A stretch of 64,000 nucleotides of DNA from Hansschlegelia beijingensis (lineage in GTDB: Bacteria > Pseudomonadota > Alphaproteobacteria > Rhizobiales > Methylopilaceae): positions 992,001-1,056,000 of the forward strand of contig NZ_JACIDR010000001.1 in NCBI RefSeq assembly GCF_014196425.1. Reading direction: 5' to 3'. Below, piece by piece: positions 54,014-62,918 of this stretch; position 1 is the first letter of the stretch; each line of letters begins with the position of its first letter. The notes beneath the pieces were generated by a model. The model saw only the letters and a program-made list of their open reading frames with translations. It did no database searches and was not told where the DNA came from. The translations under genes and the position numbers were made by a program.

Positions 54014-55195
54014 ATGAACGGCGGACGCGTCTATCTCGACCATAACGCCACGACCGCGGCGCGGCCCGCCGTGATCGCCGTGATGTCCGAGGTAATGTCG
54101 GCGGTCGGCAACCCCTCCGCGATTCACGCCGAAGGCCGGGCCAAGCGCCGGATCGTCGAGCAGGCGCGGGAGAGGGTGGCGGCCCTGGTCGGCGGCGATC
54201 CGGCCTGCGTGACCTTCACCAGCGGTGGAACCGAAGCCTCGAACCTGACGCTCAGCCCCACGGTCCGCGACGGTCGCGACCCCCGCCCAGTGACGCGCCT
54301 GTTCGTGTCGGCGATCGAGCATCCCGCGGTTTCGGCAGGCGCCCGGTTTCCCAGAGACGCGGTCGAGACCATTCCGGTGAACGCGGATGGGCTCGTCGAG
54401 CTCCCGGCGATCGAGGCCGCTTTCGCGCGGCGCGCCGCCGAACGCCCGCAGGAGCGGGCCATGCTCGCGCTGATGCTCGCCAACAACGAGACGGGGGTGA
54501 TCCAGCCGGTCGCGGAGGCCTGTGCGATCGCCCGGCGCTTTGGCGGGCTGGTGCACGTCGACGCTGTGCAGGCGGCGGGCAAGATCCCCGTCGACATCGC
54601 GGCGCTCGGCTGCGACTTCCTTGCGCTCGCGGCTCACAAGTTCGGCGGACCGGCCGGCGTCGGCGCTCTGGTGCGGGCGGATGAACGTCTGCATGTCGAG
54701 GAGCCGGTCGTGCGCGGCGGCGGGCAGGAGAAAGGCTGGCGGGCCGGAACCGAGAATGTCGCCGGGGTCGCGGGTCTTGGCGTCGCCGCCGCGGAGGCGC
54801 TGGCGGGATTGGACGCGTTCCAGGGCCTCGCAGGCTTGCGGGATTCGCTTGAAGCCGGCCTGCGGCGGCTGGGAGAGGTGACCATCTTCGGCGAGCGCGC
54901 GCCGCGCCTTCCCAACACCTCCTGCTTTGCGGCGCGCGGCGTCCCTTCGGCGCGCGCGATGATTGCGCTCGACCTCGCCGGAATTGCGGTTTCTGCAGGC
55001 TCGGCATGCTCTTCGGGCAGAACCAAGCCCTCTGCGGTTCTTGAAGCCATGGGCGTGGATCACAATCTGTCGTCAGGAATGCTGCGCGTCAGCTTCGGCT
55101 GGTCGTCGGGTCCAGAGGACGGCGAGCGCTTTCTGGCGGCGTGGGCGGATTTGCTGCAGCCGCGCGAGCGAGGACCCTCCACCTCGGCGGCTTAG
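54014..55195 (+). CDS. Cysteine desulfurase (IscS/NifS-like), first gene of the suf region
   Basis: The 393-residue PLP enzyme strips sulfur from cysteine. PLP Lys209 is in LALAAHKFGGPAG, and the catalytic cysteine Cys332 lies in the flexible loop SAGSACSSGRTKPS. That is the long-loop group I (IscS/NifS) form, rather than the SufS group II form encoded further on. The N-terminus YLDHNATTAARP and GTENVAGVAGLG are family typical. The start has AGGAG about 9 bases upstream. It precedes sufB by 89 bp, so the cell has two desulfurases in one cluster, which is usual in alphaproteobacterial suf operons. It may also serve tRNA thiolation. Confidence 0.94.
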   Translation: MNGGRVYLDHNATTAARPAVIAVMSEVMSAVGNPSAIHAEGRAKRRIVEQARERVAALVGGDPACVTFTSGGTEASNLTLSPTVRDGRDPRPVTRLFVSAIEHPAVSAGARFPRDAVETIPVNADGLVELPAIEAAFARRAAERPQERAMLALMLANNETGVIQPVAEACAIARRFGGLVHVDAVQAAGKIPVDIAALGCDFLALAAHKFGGPAGVGALVRADERLHVEEPVVRGGGQEKGWRAGTENVAGVAGLGVAAAEALAGLDAFQGLAGLRDSLEAGLRRLGEVTIFGERAPRLPNTSCFAARGVPSARAMIALDLAGIAVSAGSACSSGRTKPSAVLEAMGVDHNLSSGMLRVSFGWSSGPEDGERFLAAWADLLQPRERGPSTSAA

Positions 55196-55231
55196 TCACC
55201 GGAAGACGTTTCCGCTGACGCCGAAGCCCTG

Positions 55232-55246
55232 CTAGAAGAACTCTAA
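55232..55246. promoter_or_regulatory. Iron-responsive operator-like inverted repeat before sufB
   Basis: CTAGAAGAACTCTAA at 55232–55246 has the symmetric core TAGA-N5-TCTA. It resembles the TTAGAA-N3-TTCTAA-type boxes bound by iron regulators such as Irr in rhizobia (11 of the 14 fixed positions as I remember them). It sits 39 bases before the sufB start, in the gap after the IscS-like gene. No clear -35/-10 pair is visible next to it. No iscR, rirA or irr gene lies in the window. The assignment needs a matrix scan. Confidence 0.45.
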
Positions 55247-55284
55247 CGACGCCGCAGGCGCGCTGCGGCCGATGGAGCAAGAGA

Positions 55285-56754
55285 ATGCCGGCAGTTCAGG
55301 AGACGGTAGCCCGGGTGCGGTCGATCGACGTCGACCAGTACAAGTACGGCTTCGTCACCGAGATCGAATCCGACCGCGCCGAAAAGGGCCTCACGGAAGA
55401 CACCGTGCGGTTCATTTCAGCGAAGAAGGAAGAGCCGGAGTGGATGCTCCAGTGGCGGCTCGACGCCTATCGCCGTTGGCGGACCATGACCGAGCCGACC
55501 TGGGCGAGGGTGGACTATCCGCCGATCGATTACGAAGAGCTCTACTACTACTCGGCGCCGAAATCGTTCGTGGCGCCGAAGACGCTGGACGACGTCGATC
55601 CCGAATTGCTGCGCACTTACGAGAAGCTCGGCATCCCGCTGAGGGAGCAGGAGGTGCTCGCCGGCGTGGAGCAGCGGCGCGTCGCGGTCGACGCGGTGTT
55701 CGACAGCGTCTCGGTCGCCACCACGTTCAAGGCGGAGCTGGCGCGCGCCGGCGTGATCTTCTGCCCGATCTCGGAGGCCATTCGCGAGCATCCGGAGCTG
55801 GTGAAGAAATATCTCGGCTCGGTCGTCCCCACGTCGGACAACTTCTTCGCGACCCTGAACTCCGCGGTCTTCTCGGACGGTTCGTTCGTCTACATCCCGA
55901 AGGGCGTCCGATGCCCGATGGAGCTGTCGACCTATTTCCGCATCAATGAGCGGAACACCGGCCAGTTCGAGCGCACGCTCATCATCGCCGACGAGGGCTC
56001 CTATGTGAGCTACCTCGAGGGCTGCACGGCCCCGATGCGCGACGAGAACCAGCTCCACGCCGCGGTCGTCGAGCTCGTCGCGCTGGACGACGCCGAGATC
56101 AAGTACTCGACCGTCCAGAACTGGTATCCGGGCGACGCCGAGGGCAAGGGCGGAATCTACAACTTCGTCACCAAGCGCGGCGATTGCCGCGGCAAGAACT
56201 CTAAGATCTCCTGGACCCAGGTGGAGACCGGCTCGGCCATCACCTGGAAGTACCCGAGCTGCATCCTGCGCGGGGACGGCAGCCGCGGCGAATTCTATTC
56301 GATCGCGATCTCGAACGGCCGCCAGCAGGTCGATTCCGGAACCAAGATGATCCATCTCGGTCGGAACACCACGTCCAAGATCATCTCGAAGGGCATCTCG
56401 GCGGGGCGCTCCAACAACACCTATCGGGGGCTGGTCTCCGCGCATCGCAAGGCCACAAACGCCCGGAACTTCACGAACTGCGACTCGCTGCTGATCGGCG
56501 ACAAGTGCGGAGCCCACACCGTTCCGTATCTCGAGGCCAAGACCTCGACCGCCGTGTTCGAGCACGAGGCGACGACGTCGAAGATCTCCGAGGACCAGAA
56601 GTTCTACTGCCAGCAGCGCGGGCTGTCTGAGGAGGAGGCCGTGGCGCTCATCGTCAACGGCTTCGTCAAGGACGTGCTGCAGCAGCTGCCGATGGAGTTC
56701 GCGGTCGAGGCGCAGAAGCTGATCTCGATCTCGCTTGAAGGCAGCGTCGGCTGA
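55285..56754 (+). CDS. sufB: Fe-S cluster scaffold subunit SufB
   Basis: SufB is the main scaffold of the SufBC2D complex, on which the cluster forms from SufS-derived sulfur. The 489-residue protein has the SufB-specific N-terminal half and a right-handed beta-helix core. The conserved sites are visible as [52 protein letters not shown] (three cysteines) and GHKxGAHT-like [18 protein letters not shown]. The C-terminal helices [25 protein letters not shown] bind SufC. It starts the core sufBCDS order. Confidence 0.97.
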   Translation: MPAVQETVARVRSIDVDQYKYGFVTEIESDRAEKGLTEDTVRFISAKKEEPEWMLQWRLDAYRRWRTMTEPTWARVDYPPIDYEELYYYSAPKSFVAPKTLDDVDPELLRTYEKLGIPLREQEVLAGVEQRRVAVDAVFDSVSVATTFKAELARAGVIFCPISEAIREHPELVKKYLGSVVPTSDNFFATLNSAVFSDGSFVYIPKGVRCPMELSTYFRINERNTGQFERTLIIADEGSYVSYLEGCTAPMRDENQLHAAVVELVALDDAEIKYSTVQNWYPGDAEGKGGIYNFVTKRGDCRGKNSKISWTQVETGSAITWKYPSCILRGDGSRGEFYSIAISNGRQQVDSGTKMIHLGRNTTSKIISKGISAGRSNNTYRGLVSAHRKATNARNFTNCDSLLIGDKCGAHTVPYLEAKTSTAVFEHEATTSKISEDQKFYCQQRGLSEEEAVALIVNGFVKDVLQQLPMEFAVEAQKLISISLEGSVG

Positions 56755-56826
56755 CAGGTGGAAGTCGGCCCGGCGGCCGTCCGGCCGCTCCGGGATCGCA
56801 CGCATGATACTCGCCCATCGCGGGCG

Positions 56827-56856
56827 CATGCCGGGCAACTCCGCTCGCCCGGCATG
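56827..56856. repeat. REP-like palindrome between sufB and sufC
   Basis: CATGCCGGGC (56827–56836) and GCCCGGCATG (56847–56856) form a perfect 10-bp stem with a 10-nt loop, followed by ACGAAGGG. The 'GCCCGGCATGACGAAGGG' text is typical of dispersed REP-type palindromes of Hyphomicrobiales. It occupies most of the 125-bp sufB–sufC gap, and a second smaller inverted repeat (GCCC-ATC-GCGGGC) precedes it. It may stabilise the sufB 3' end or change sufB:sufC ratios. Confidence 0.7.
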
Positions 56857-56879
56857 ACGAAGGGTAGGAACGGAAGAAG

Positions 56880-57629
<750 letters not shown>

Positions 57630-57643
57630 GGACCGATCACGCG

Positions 57644-58960
57644 ATGAACGCGGAAGTCCGCCCGATACGCACGGCCGCCGAGTCCGGCCTGATCGAAGCC
57701 TTCGAGGCCGCGCGCGCCGCGCTGCCGGGCGGCGAGACGGCCGCGCGGCTGCGCGAGGACGCGTTCCGCGCCTTTGCAGCCAAGGGCTTGCCGAACCGGC
57801 GCGTGGAGGAATGGAAGTACACCGACCTCCGCGCGATCATGCGGGAGGCTCGGCCGCTCGTCGTCACCCTCTCCGAGGCCGACGTGGCTGCTTCGCGGGA
57901 TCTGCTGCCGTTCGGCGACGTGGATGCGGTGCGCATCGTGTTCGTCAATGGCCGCCTGGCGCCGTCGCTCTCGCAGCTCAACGACGCGCCGGAGGGCATA
58001 CGCATCGTTCTGTTGGCGGACGCGCTCGCGGCTGACGCGCAGCACGCGCTGTTGCTCGAAGGCGCGCCTGCGGACAACGCCGCGATCGCTCTCAACACCG
58101 CCTTCGCCTCGGACGGCCTGATGATCTCGGTCGACGAGGGGGTAAGCGTCGTAAAGCCGATCCATGTCGCGAACGTCCAGACCGGCGGAGCGCACGCGGC
58201 CTATGGGCGCGTGCTGGTCTCGGTCGGGAAGGGGGCTTCGCTCACGCTTGTGGAAAGCCACTCCGGCGATCCCGCAGGCCACCAGACCAACACCCTGATC
58301 GGCCTCGATCTCGCTGACGACGCCAAGGCTACGCATCTGAAGCTGCAGGACGAGGGTCTCGGGACGCTCCACCTCGCCACGTTCGCCGCGCGGCTGGCGG
58401 CTCGCTCCGCCTTGACCTCCGTGTCGCTCTCGTCCGGCGCGGCGGCGGCGCGGCAGCAGGTGTTCCTCGCCTTCAAGGGCGAAAAGGCGACCGCCGACAT
58501 CAACGGCGCGGGCTTCGCAGGCGGCAGGCGACATCTGGATTCGACCCTCGTCATCCATCATGAGGCGCCGGGCTGCGCGAGCCGCGAGCTGTTCAAGACG
58601 GCGCTCGACGGCGAAGCCCGCTCGGTGTTCCAGGGCAAGATCGTCGTCCAGCCGGTTGCGCAGAAGACCGACGGCAAGATGATGGCGAAGGCGCTGCTCC
58701 TGTCGAACGACGCCGAAGCCGACGCCAAGCCGGAGCTGGAGATCTTTGCGGACGACGTCGTCTGCGGGCACGGCGCGACCGTCGGCGCGATCGACGACGA
58801 ACTGCTGTTCTACCTCATGTCGCGGGGCCTCCCCAAAGCCGAGGCCGAGGCGCTCCTGGTGCAGGCCTTCGTGGGCGAGGTGCTCGAGTCGGTCGAACAT
58901 GACCAGCTCCGCGACGCGCTTTCGGCGCGCGCCGAGCGCTGGCTGCGCGAGCGCGACTGA
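57644..58960 (+). CDS. sufD: Fe-S cluster assembly subunit SufD
   Basis: SufD pairs with SufB in the SufBC2D scaffold and helps iron delivery. The 438-residue protein shares the beta-helix of SufB but is less conserved. It carries VVCGHGATVGAIDDELLFYLMSRGLPKAEAEALLVQAFVGEVLESV, the C-terminal SufC-binding motif, and a conserved His in HHEAPGCASRELFK. I chose ATG 57644; an in-frame TTG at 57626 overlaps the sufC stop (TTGA) and could also be used. Next is a hairpin, then sufS. Confidence 0.95.
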   Translation: MNAEVRPIRTAAESGLIEAFEAARAALPGGETAARLREDAFRAFAAKGLPNRRVEEWKYTDLRAIMREARPLVVTLSEADVAASRDLLPFGDVDAVRIVFVNGRLAPSLSQLNDAPEGIRIVLLADALAADAQHALLLEGAPADNAAIALNTAFASDGLMISVDEGVSVVKPIHVANVQTGGAHAAYGRVLVSVGKGASLTLVESHSGDPAGHQTNTLIGLDLADDAKATHLKLQDEGLGTLHLATFAARLAARSALTSVSLSSGAAAARQQVFLAFKGEKATADINGAGFAGGRRHLDSTLVIHHEAPGCASRELFKTALDGEARSVFQGKIVVQPVAQKTDGKMMAKALLLSNDAEADAKPELEIFADDVVCGHGATVGAIDDELLFYLMSRGLPKAEAEALLVQAFVGEVLESVEHDQLRDALSARAERWLRERD

Positions 58961-58996
58961 GGCAGGGCTCGCCGGGAAGGTCCTGGTCATAAACTT

Positions 58997-59026
58997 CGCT
59001 GCGGCCTTGCGTTCGCGGCCGCAGCG
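58997..59026 (+). repeat. Perfect intercistronic palindrome between sufD and sufS
   Basis: CGCTGCGGCC (58997–59006) and GGCCGCAGCG (59017–59026) form a perfect 10-bp stem with a 10-nt loop in the 80-bp gap before sufS. No T tract follows directly, so it is more likely an mRNA stabiliser or partial attenuator than a full terminator. Confidence 0.6.
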
Positions 59027-59040
59027 GTTAGATCAAGCCC

Positions 59041-60294
59041 ATGTCCCTCGCCGAAAATCTCCGGTCCGCCGCCGCGCCCTACGACGTCGACCGTCTTCGC
59101 GCGGACTTTCCGGCGCTAAGCCTGAAGGTTCACGGAAAGCCGCTGGTCTATCTCGACAACGGCGCCTCGGCTCAGAAGCCGGTCCAGGTGCTGGACCGGA
59201 TGCGGCGCGCTTACGAGACCGAATATTCCAACGTTCATCGTGGCTTGCACCACCTCGCCAACGCCGCGACGGAGGCGTTCGAAGAGGCGCGCGAGCGGGT
59301 TCGCAGCTTCCTGAACGCAGGCTCGATCGACCAGATCGTCTTCACGCGATCGGCCACCGAGTCGATCAACCTCGTGGCGAATGGCGTAGGCCTCGGCGGC
59401 ATCCGCGAGGGCGACGAGATCGTGCTCTCGATCATGGAGCACCACTCCAACGTCGTTCCCTGGCACTTCCTGCGAGAGCGCCGCGGCGCCGTCTTGAAGT
59501 GGGTGCAGGTGCGCGAGGATGGCTCCTTCGATCTCGACGCCTTCGAGGCGGCGCTGACCGAGCGGACGAAGTTCGTCGCCATCACGCAGATGTCGAACGT
59601 GCTGGGCACTGTCGTGCCGGTGAAGGAGGTCTGCCGCCTAGCACATGAGCGCGGCGCGCAGGTGCTGGTCGACGGCAGCCAGGGCGCGGTCCACCTCGCT
59701 CCGGACGTTCAGGACATCGACTGCGACTACTACGTCTTCACCGGCCACAAGGTGTACGGGCCGACTGGCATCGGCGTGCTCTACGGCAAGAAGGAGCGGC
59801 TCGAGGCGCTCGCGCCGTTCAACGGCGGCGGCGAGATGATCCGCGACGTCACCGAGGAACTCGTGACCTATGGCGATCCGCCGCACCGTTTCGAGGCCGG
59901 GACGCCGCCGATCGTTCAGGCGATAGGGCTTGGCGAGGCGCTCGAGTACATGCGCAGCGTCGGGCGGGAAGCCATCGCGGCGCACGAGACCGCGCTTCGC
60001 GACTACGCACATCAGAGGCTCGGCGCCATCAACGCCGTCCGAATCTTCGGGCAGGCGCCGGGGAAGGGCGCGATCGTCTCGTTCAATCTGGAAGGCGCCC
60101 ACGCTCACGACGTCGCCACAGTGCTGGATCGGTCCGGCGTGGCGGTTCGCGCGGGCACGCATTGCGCTCAACCGCTGTTGAAGCGGCTCGGCGTGACGTC
60201 GACGTGCCGTGCGTCCTTCGCGCTTTACAACACGACGGACGAGATCGATCGTCTGGCTGAGGCGCTGACCAGGGCGCGAGACCTGTTCGCTTGA
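59041..60294 (+). CDS. sufS: Cysteine desulfurase SufS
   Basis: SufS removes sulfur from cysteine and passes it to SufBCD, usually via SufE or SufU. The 417-residue group II enzyme has PLP Lys237 in FTGHKVYGPTG and catalytic Cys375 in the short, rigid loop RAGTHCAQPLL. This is what separates it from the IscS-like enzyme at the front of the operon. The N-terminus LVYLDNGASAQKP and HHSNVVPWH are typical. No sufE or sufU is present in the window, so the sulfur relay partner is elsewhere. Confidence 0.97.
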   Translation: MSLAENLRSAAAPYDVDRLRADFPALSLKVHGKPLVYLDNGASAQKPVQVLDRMRRAYETEYSNVHRGLHHLANAATEAFEEARERVRSFLNAGSIDQIVFTRSATESINLVANGVGLGGIREGDEIVLSIMEHHSNVVPWHFLRERRGAVLKWVQVREDGSFDLDAFEAALTERTKFVAITQMSNVLGTVVPVKEVCRLAHERGAQVLVDGSQGAVHLAPDVQDIDCDYYVFTGHKVYGPTGIGVLYGKKERLEALAPFNGGGEMIRDVTEELVTYGDPPHRFEAGTPPIVQAIGLGEALEYMRSVGREAIAAHETALRDYAHQRLGAINAVRIFGQAPGKGAIVSFNLEGAHAHDVATVLDRSGVAVRAGTHCAQPLLKRLGVTSTCRASFALYNTTDEIDRLAEALTRARDLFA

Positions 60295-60307
60295 GAGAGG
60301 CTCGACC

Positions 60308-60676
60308 ATGAGCGACGTAGCGACGGCCCCAACTCCGGTCGCAGGAGACACCGCGATTCCGGCCGAGGAGCTCACGCGGCTGACGGACGACATCGTCTCT
60401 GCGCTTAAGACTGTCTACGATCCCGAGATCCCCGTGGACATCTACGAGCTCGGCCTGGTGTACCGGATCGATATCGCGGACAGCCGCGACGTCACGATCG
60501 ACATGACGCTGACCGCGCCGGGGTGCCCTGTCGCCGGGGAGATGCCGGAATGGGTGGTGAACGCCGTCGGCGCGATTCCCGGCGTCGGCAAAGTCGACGT
60601 CAACATGGTCTTCGACCCGCCCTGGGATCAGAGCCGCATGTCGGACGAGGCCCGGGTCGCGCTCGACATGTGGTGA
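60308..60676 (+). CDS. sufT: SufT-like DUF59/MIP18 Fe-S maturation factor
   Basis: The 122-residue DUF59 protein lies between sufS and sufA with a 13-bp gap. Its core YDPEIPVDIYELGLVYRIDI is the MIP18/PaaD fold, with the conserved Cys73 in LTAPGCPVAGEMP and the VNMVFDPPWDQSRMSDEARVAL tail. Relatives (SufT, yeast Cia2) help put [4Fe-4S] clusters into target proteins. The disordered Ala/Pro-rich N-terminus of 20 residues is common in this family. Naming it sufT rests on context and family rather than on direct evidence. Confidence 0.9.
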   Translation: MSDVATAPTPVAGDTAIPAEELTRLTDDIVSALKTVYDPEIPVDIYELGLVYRIDIADSRDVTIDMTLTAPGCPVAGEMPEWVVNAVGAIPGVGKVDVNMVFDPPWDQSRMSDEARVALDMW

Positions 60677-60731
60677 GGCGGCTCTGAGCGCCGATCCCAT
60701 TCAGGGCGCTGCTGCGCCACGCCTCACGGGC

Positions 60732-61127
60732 GTGATCGAGACCGCGATCTACGTCGAGAGCCTTGATCGCGCGGTCGCGTTCTACGACCGCCTGTTCGCC
60801 TTGCCGCACCTGTTCGAGAACGACGCGCTGGTGGCGCTCGACGTCGCCGGCCGGAGCGTTCTGCTGCTGTTCGCCCGCGGAGCTTCCGCGCAAGCCCAGA
60901 CGCCGCCCGGCGGCGTCATTCCCGGTCATGACGCCTCCGGCCGCATCCACTTCGCGTTCGCCGCCGACGACGATCAGCTTCCGCTGTGGGAGGCGCGGCT
61001 GGCGGAGGAGGGGGTGCCGATCGAGGGCCGGGTGACCTGGCCACGCGGAGGGACCAGCGTGTATTTTCGAGACCCGGACGGCAATCTGCTGGAGATCGCC
61101 ACGCCGGGGATCTGGACGACCTACTGA
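60732..61127 (+). CDS. VOC-superfamily protein inserted in the suf operon
   Basis: The 131-residue product has the vicinal oxygen chelate fold (glyoxalase/bleomycin-resistance type). YVESLDRAVAFYDRLF opens the first beta-alpha-beta unit, and a C-terminal TSVYFRDPDGNLLEIATPG closes the second, with Glu near the end as a metal ligand. The typical N-terminus in the family continues further upstream. The frame is open back to CTG 60684 (LSADPIQGAAAPRLTGVIETAIYV), with GAGG five bases before that, while GTG 60732 has no such site. It lies inside the suf operon between sufT and sufA, an odd place for a VOC protein; it may be a dioxygenase, a metal-binding accessory or a glyoxalase relative. Confidence 0.8.
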   Translation: MIETAIYVESLDRAVAFYDRLFALPHLFENDALVALDVAGRSVLLLFARGASAQAQTPPGGVIPGHDASGRIHFAFAADDDQLPLWEARLAEEGVPIEGRVTWPRGGTSVYFRDPDGNLLEIATPGIWTTY

Positions 61128-61200
61128 AGCGGGCCGTGCGCCTCGATAAAGTCGCCGCCCGCCACTATATTCGCGAGGGCGGATCAAGGGAGTAGAGGAC

Positions 61201-61587
61201 ATGGCGTCGACGCGTCCGCGTCCCAAGGTGATGAGCATGACCGATCGCGCCGCCGAGCGCGTGCGCTCGGTCATCGAGCGATCCGAGACGCCTGTGTTCG
61301 GCCTCCGCATCGGCGTGAAGACCGGCGGCTGCGCCGGCATGGAGTACACGCTGGAATACGCGGCCGAGCCCGGTCCGGCGGACGAGGTCGTGGAGGAGAA
61401 GGGCGTCCGGGTCCTCATCGACCCGAAGGCGATCCTTTATCTGCTCGGCACCGAGATGGACTTCGTGACCGAGAAGCTCACCCAGCGCTTCGTGTTCAAC
61501 AATCCGAATCAGACGTCCGCCTGCGGCTGCGGCGAATCCGTCGCCATTACGCCCGCGCGTCCGGACAGCTACGTCCCGGCCGCCTGA
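61201..61587 (+). CDS. sufA: A-type Fe-S carrier protein SufA
   Basis: SufA receives a cluster from SufBC2D and passes it to target proteins. The 128-residue protein has the three conserved cysteines of the HesB/IscA family: Cys44 in KTGGCAGMEYTLEY, and Cys108 and Cys110 in SACGCGESV. The start has GAGG about 4–8 bases before the ATG (AGTAGAGGAC). It closes the suf operon. A purely IscA role cannot be separated by sequence, but the position decides for SufA. Confidence 0.96.
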   Translation: MASTRPRPKVMSMTDRAAERVRSVIERSETPVFGLRIGVKTGGCAGMEYTLEYAAEPGPADEVVEEKGVRVLIDPKAILYLLGTEMDFVTEKLTQRFVFNNPNQTSACGCGESVAITPARPDSYVPAA

Positions 61588-61774
61588 GCCGAGCCTCTCG
61601 GGCCGGCCGCGGGCGGGTTCGCCCCGGGCGGCGCCCGCTCCAGACTGTTGCTTGCGCCGCTGCAAGGTAGAGCTTCCGCGGCAGTTCGTCCGAAAGGGAT
61701 GCGACTTCGCGCAGAGCGCCTATGTGGGAAGCGACGCCGCCGCTCCGGCGGCCCCAAGCTCTGGAGTCTCTTTC
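61588..61774. other. sufA–OYE intergenic region
   Basis: The 187-bp gap has several GC-rich inverted repeats near 61600–61640 that could end the suf transcript, but no T tract. I see no small gene. A promoter for the reductase is likely in the second half but cannot be pinned down. Confidence 0.4.
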
Positions 61775-62890
61775 ATGCCGAACGTCGACGTGCTCTTCGA
61801 GCCGCTCGCCATGGGCTCGCTCACGCTTCCGAACCGGATCGTGATGGCGCCCCTGACAAGATCGCGCGCAGATCACAAGACGCTCGCGCCGCACGACCTC
61901 AACGCGACCTATTACGCTCAGCGCGCCGACGCCGGCCTGATCATCGCCGAGGCGACGCAGATCATGCCGGAAGCGCAGGGCTACGCCTGGACGCCCGGCG
62001 TCTACTCGCCCGAACAAATCGCGGGCTGGCGCAAGGTCACGGACGCCGTGCATGCGAAGGGCGGCCGCATCGTGCTGCAGCTCTGGCATGTCGGCCGCAT
62101 CTCCCATCCGGATCTGCAGCCCGGCGGCGCGGCGCCGGTGGCGCCGTCGGCGATAAAGCCGGAAGGGGCGGCGTTCACCGAGAGCGGCTTCAAGCCTTTC
62201 GAGACGCCGCGCGCCCTCGAACTGGAAGAGATTGCGGGCATCGTCGCCCAATTCGGCAAGGCGGCGGCCAACGCCGTCGAGGCCGGATTCGACGGCGTCG
62301 AGATTCATGGCGCCAACGGCTATCTGATCGACCAGTTCCTGCGCGACAAGACGAACAAGCGGACGGATGCATATGGCGGGTCGATCGAGAACCGCACGCG
62401 GTTTCTCGTCGAGGCGACGGAGGCCGCGGCGCGTGCGATCGGGCGGGAGCGCGTGGGCGTCAGACTCTCGCCCCTGAGCCCGTTCAACGACATTTCGGAC
62501 TCGAACCCGGAGCCGCTGTTTGTCCGCGCCGTCGAGCGCCTGTCGGAGATCGGCGTCGCGTACATCCACGTCATCGAAGGCGAGACGCAGGGGGCCCGCG
62601 CTCCGGAGGGCGGCTTCGACCTCTCTCGCCTCCGTCAGGCGTTCAAGGGCGTCTATATCGGGAACAACAACTACGACCCGGCTCTCGCGGCTGAGCGCGT
62701 CGCGTCTGGCGCGGTCGATCTGGTCGCTTTCGGCCGCCCCTTCATCGCCAATCCCGACCTCGTCCAGCGCATTCGCATCGGCGCGCCGCTCGCGAAGCCC
62801 GACCGCGACACGCTCTATGGCGGCGGGGCGGCTGGCTATACGGATTACCCGACGCTCACTGAAGCGGATCAGGCGCGAGAAGTGGCCTGA
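61775..62890 (+). CDS. nemA: Old Yellow Enzyme family FMN-dependent ene-reductase
   Basis: The 371-residue (beta/alpha)8 FMN enzyme uses NADPH to reduce activated C=C bonds in enones, maleimides or nitrate esters. It has LPNRIVMAPLTRSRA (1–35 region), QLWHVGRISH with the substrate-binding His/His-type pair, GVEIHGANGYLIDQFL for the FMN loop, KRTDAYGGSIENRTRFL, and YIGNNNYDP/VAFGRPFIANPDL near the end. GGAG lies 9 bases before the chosen ATG (61775); the upstream open frame is unlikely to be translated. NemA-like enzymes respond to electrophiles, but there is no NemR here. It is likely a separate unit from suf. Confidence 0.92.
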   Translation: MPNVDVLFEPLAMGSLTLPNRIVMAPLTRSRADHKTLAPHDLNATYYAQRADAGLIIAEATQIMPEAQGYAWTPGVYSPEQIAGWRKVTDAVHAKGGRIVLQLWHVGRISHPDLQPGGAAPVAPSAIKPEGAAFTESGFKPFETPRALELEEIAGIVAQFGKAAANAVEAGFDGVEIHGANGYLIDQFLRDKTNKRTDAYGGSIENRTRFLVEATEAAARAIGRERVGVRLSPLSPFNDISDSNPEPLFVRAVERLSEIGVAYIHVIEGETQGARAPEGGFDLSRLRQAFKGVYIGNNNYDPALAAERVASGAVDLVAFGRPFIANPDLVQRIRIGAPLAKPDRDTLYGGGAAGYTDYPTLTEADQAREVA

Positions 62891-62918
62891 TCATCAGGCC
62901 TCCGGAGCTGCGCCGTCG

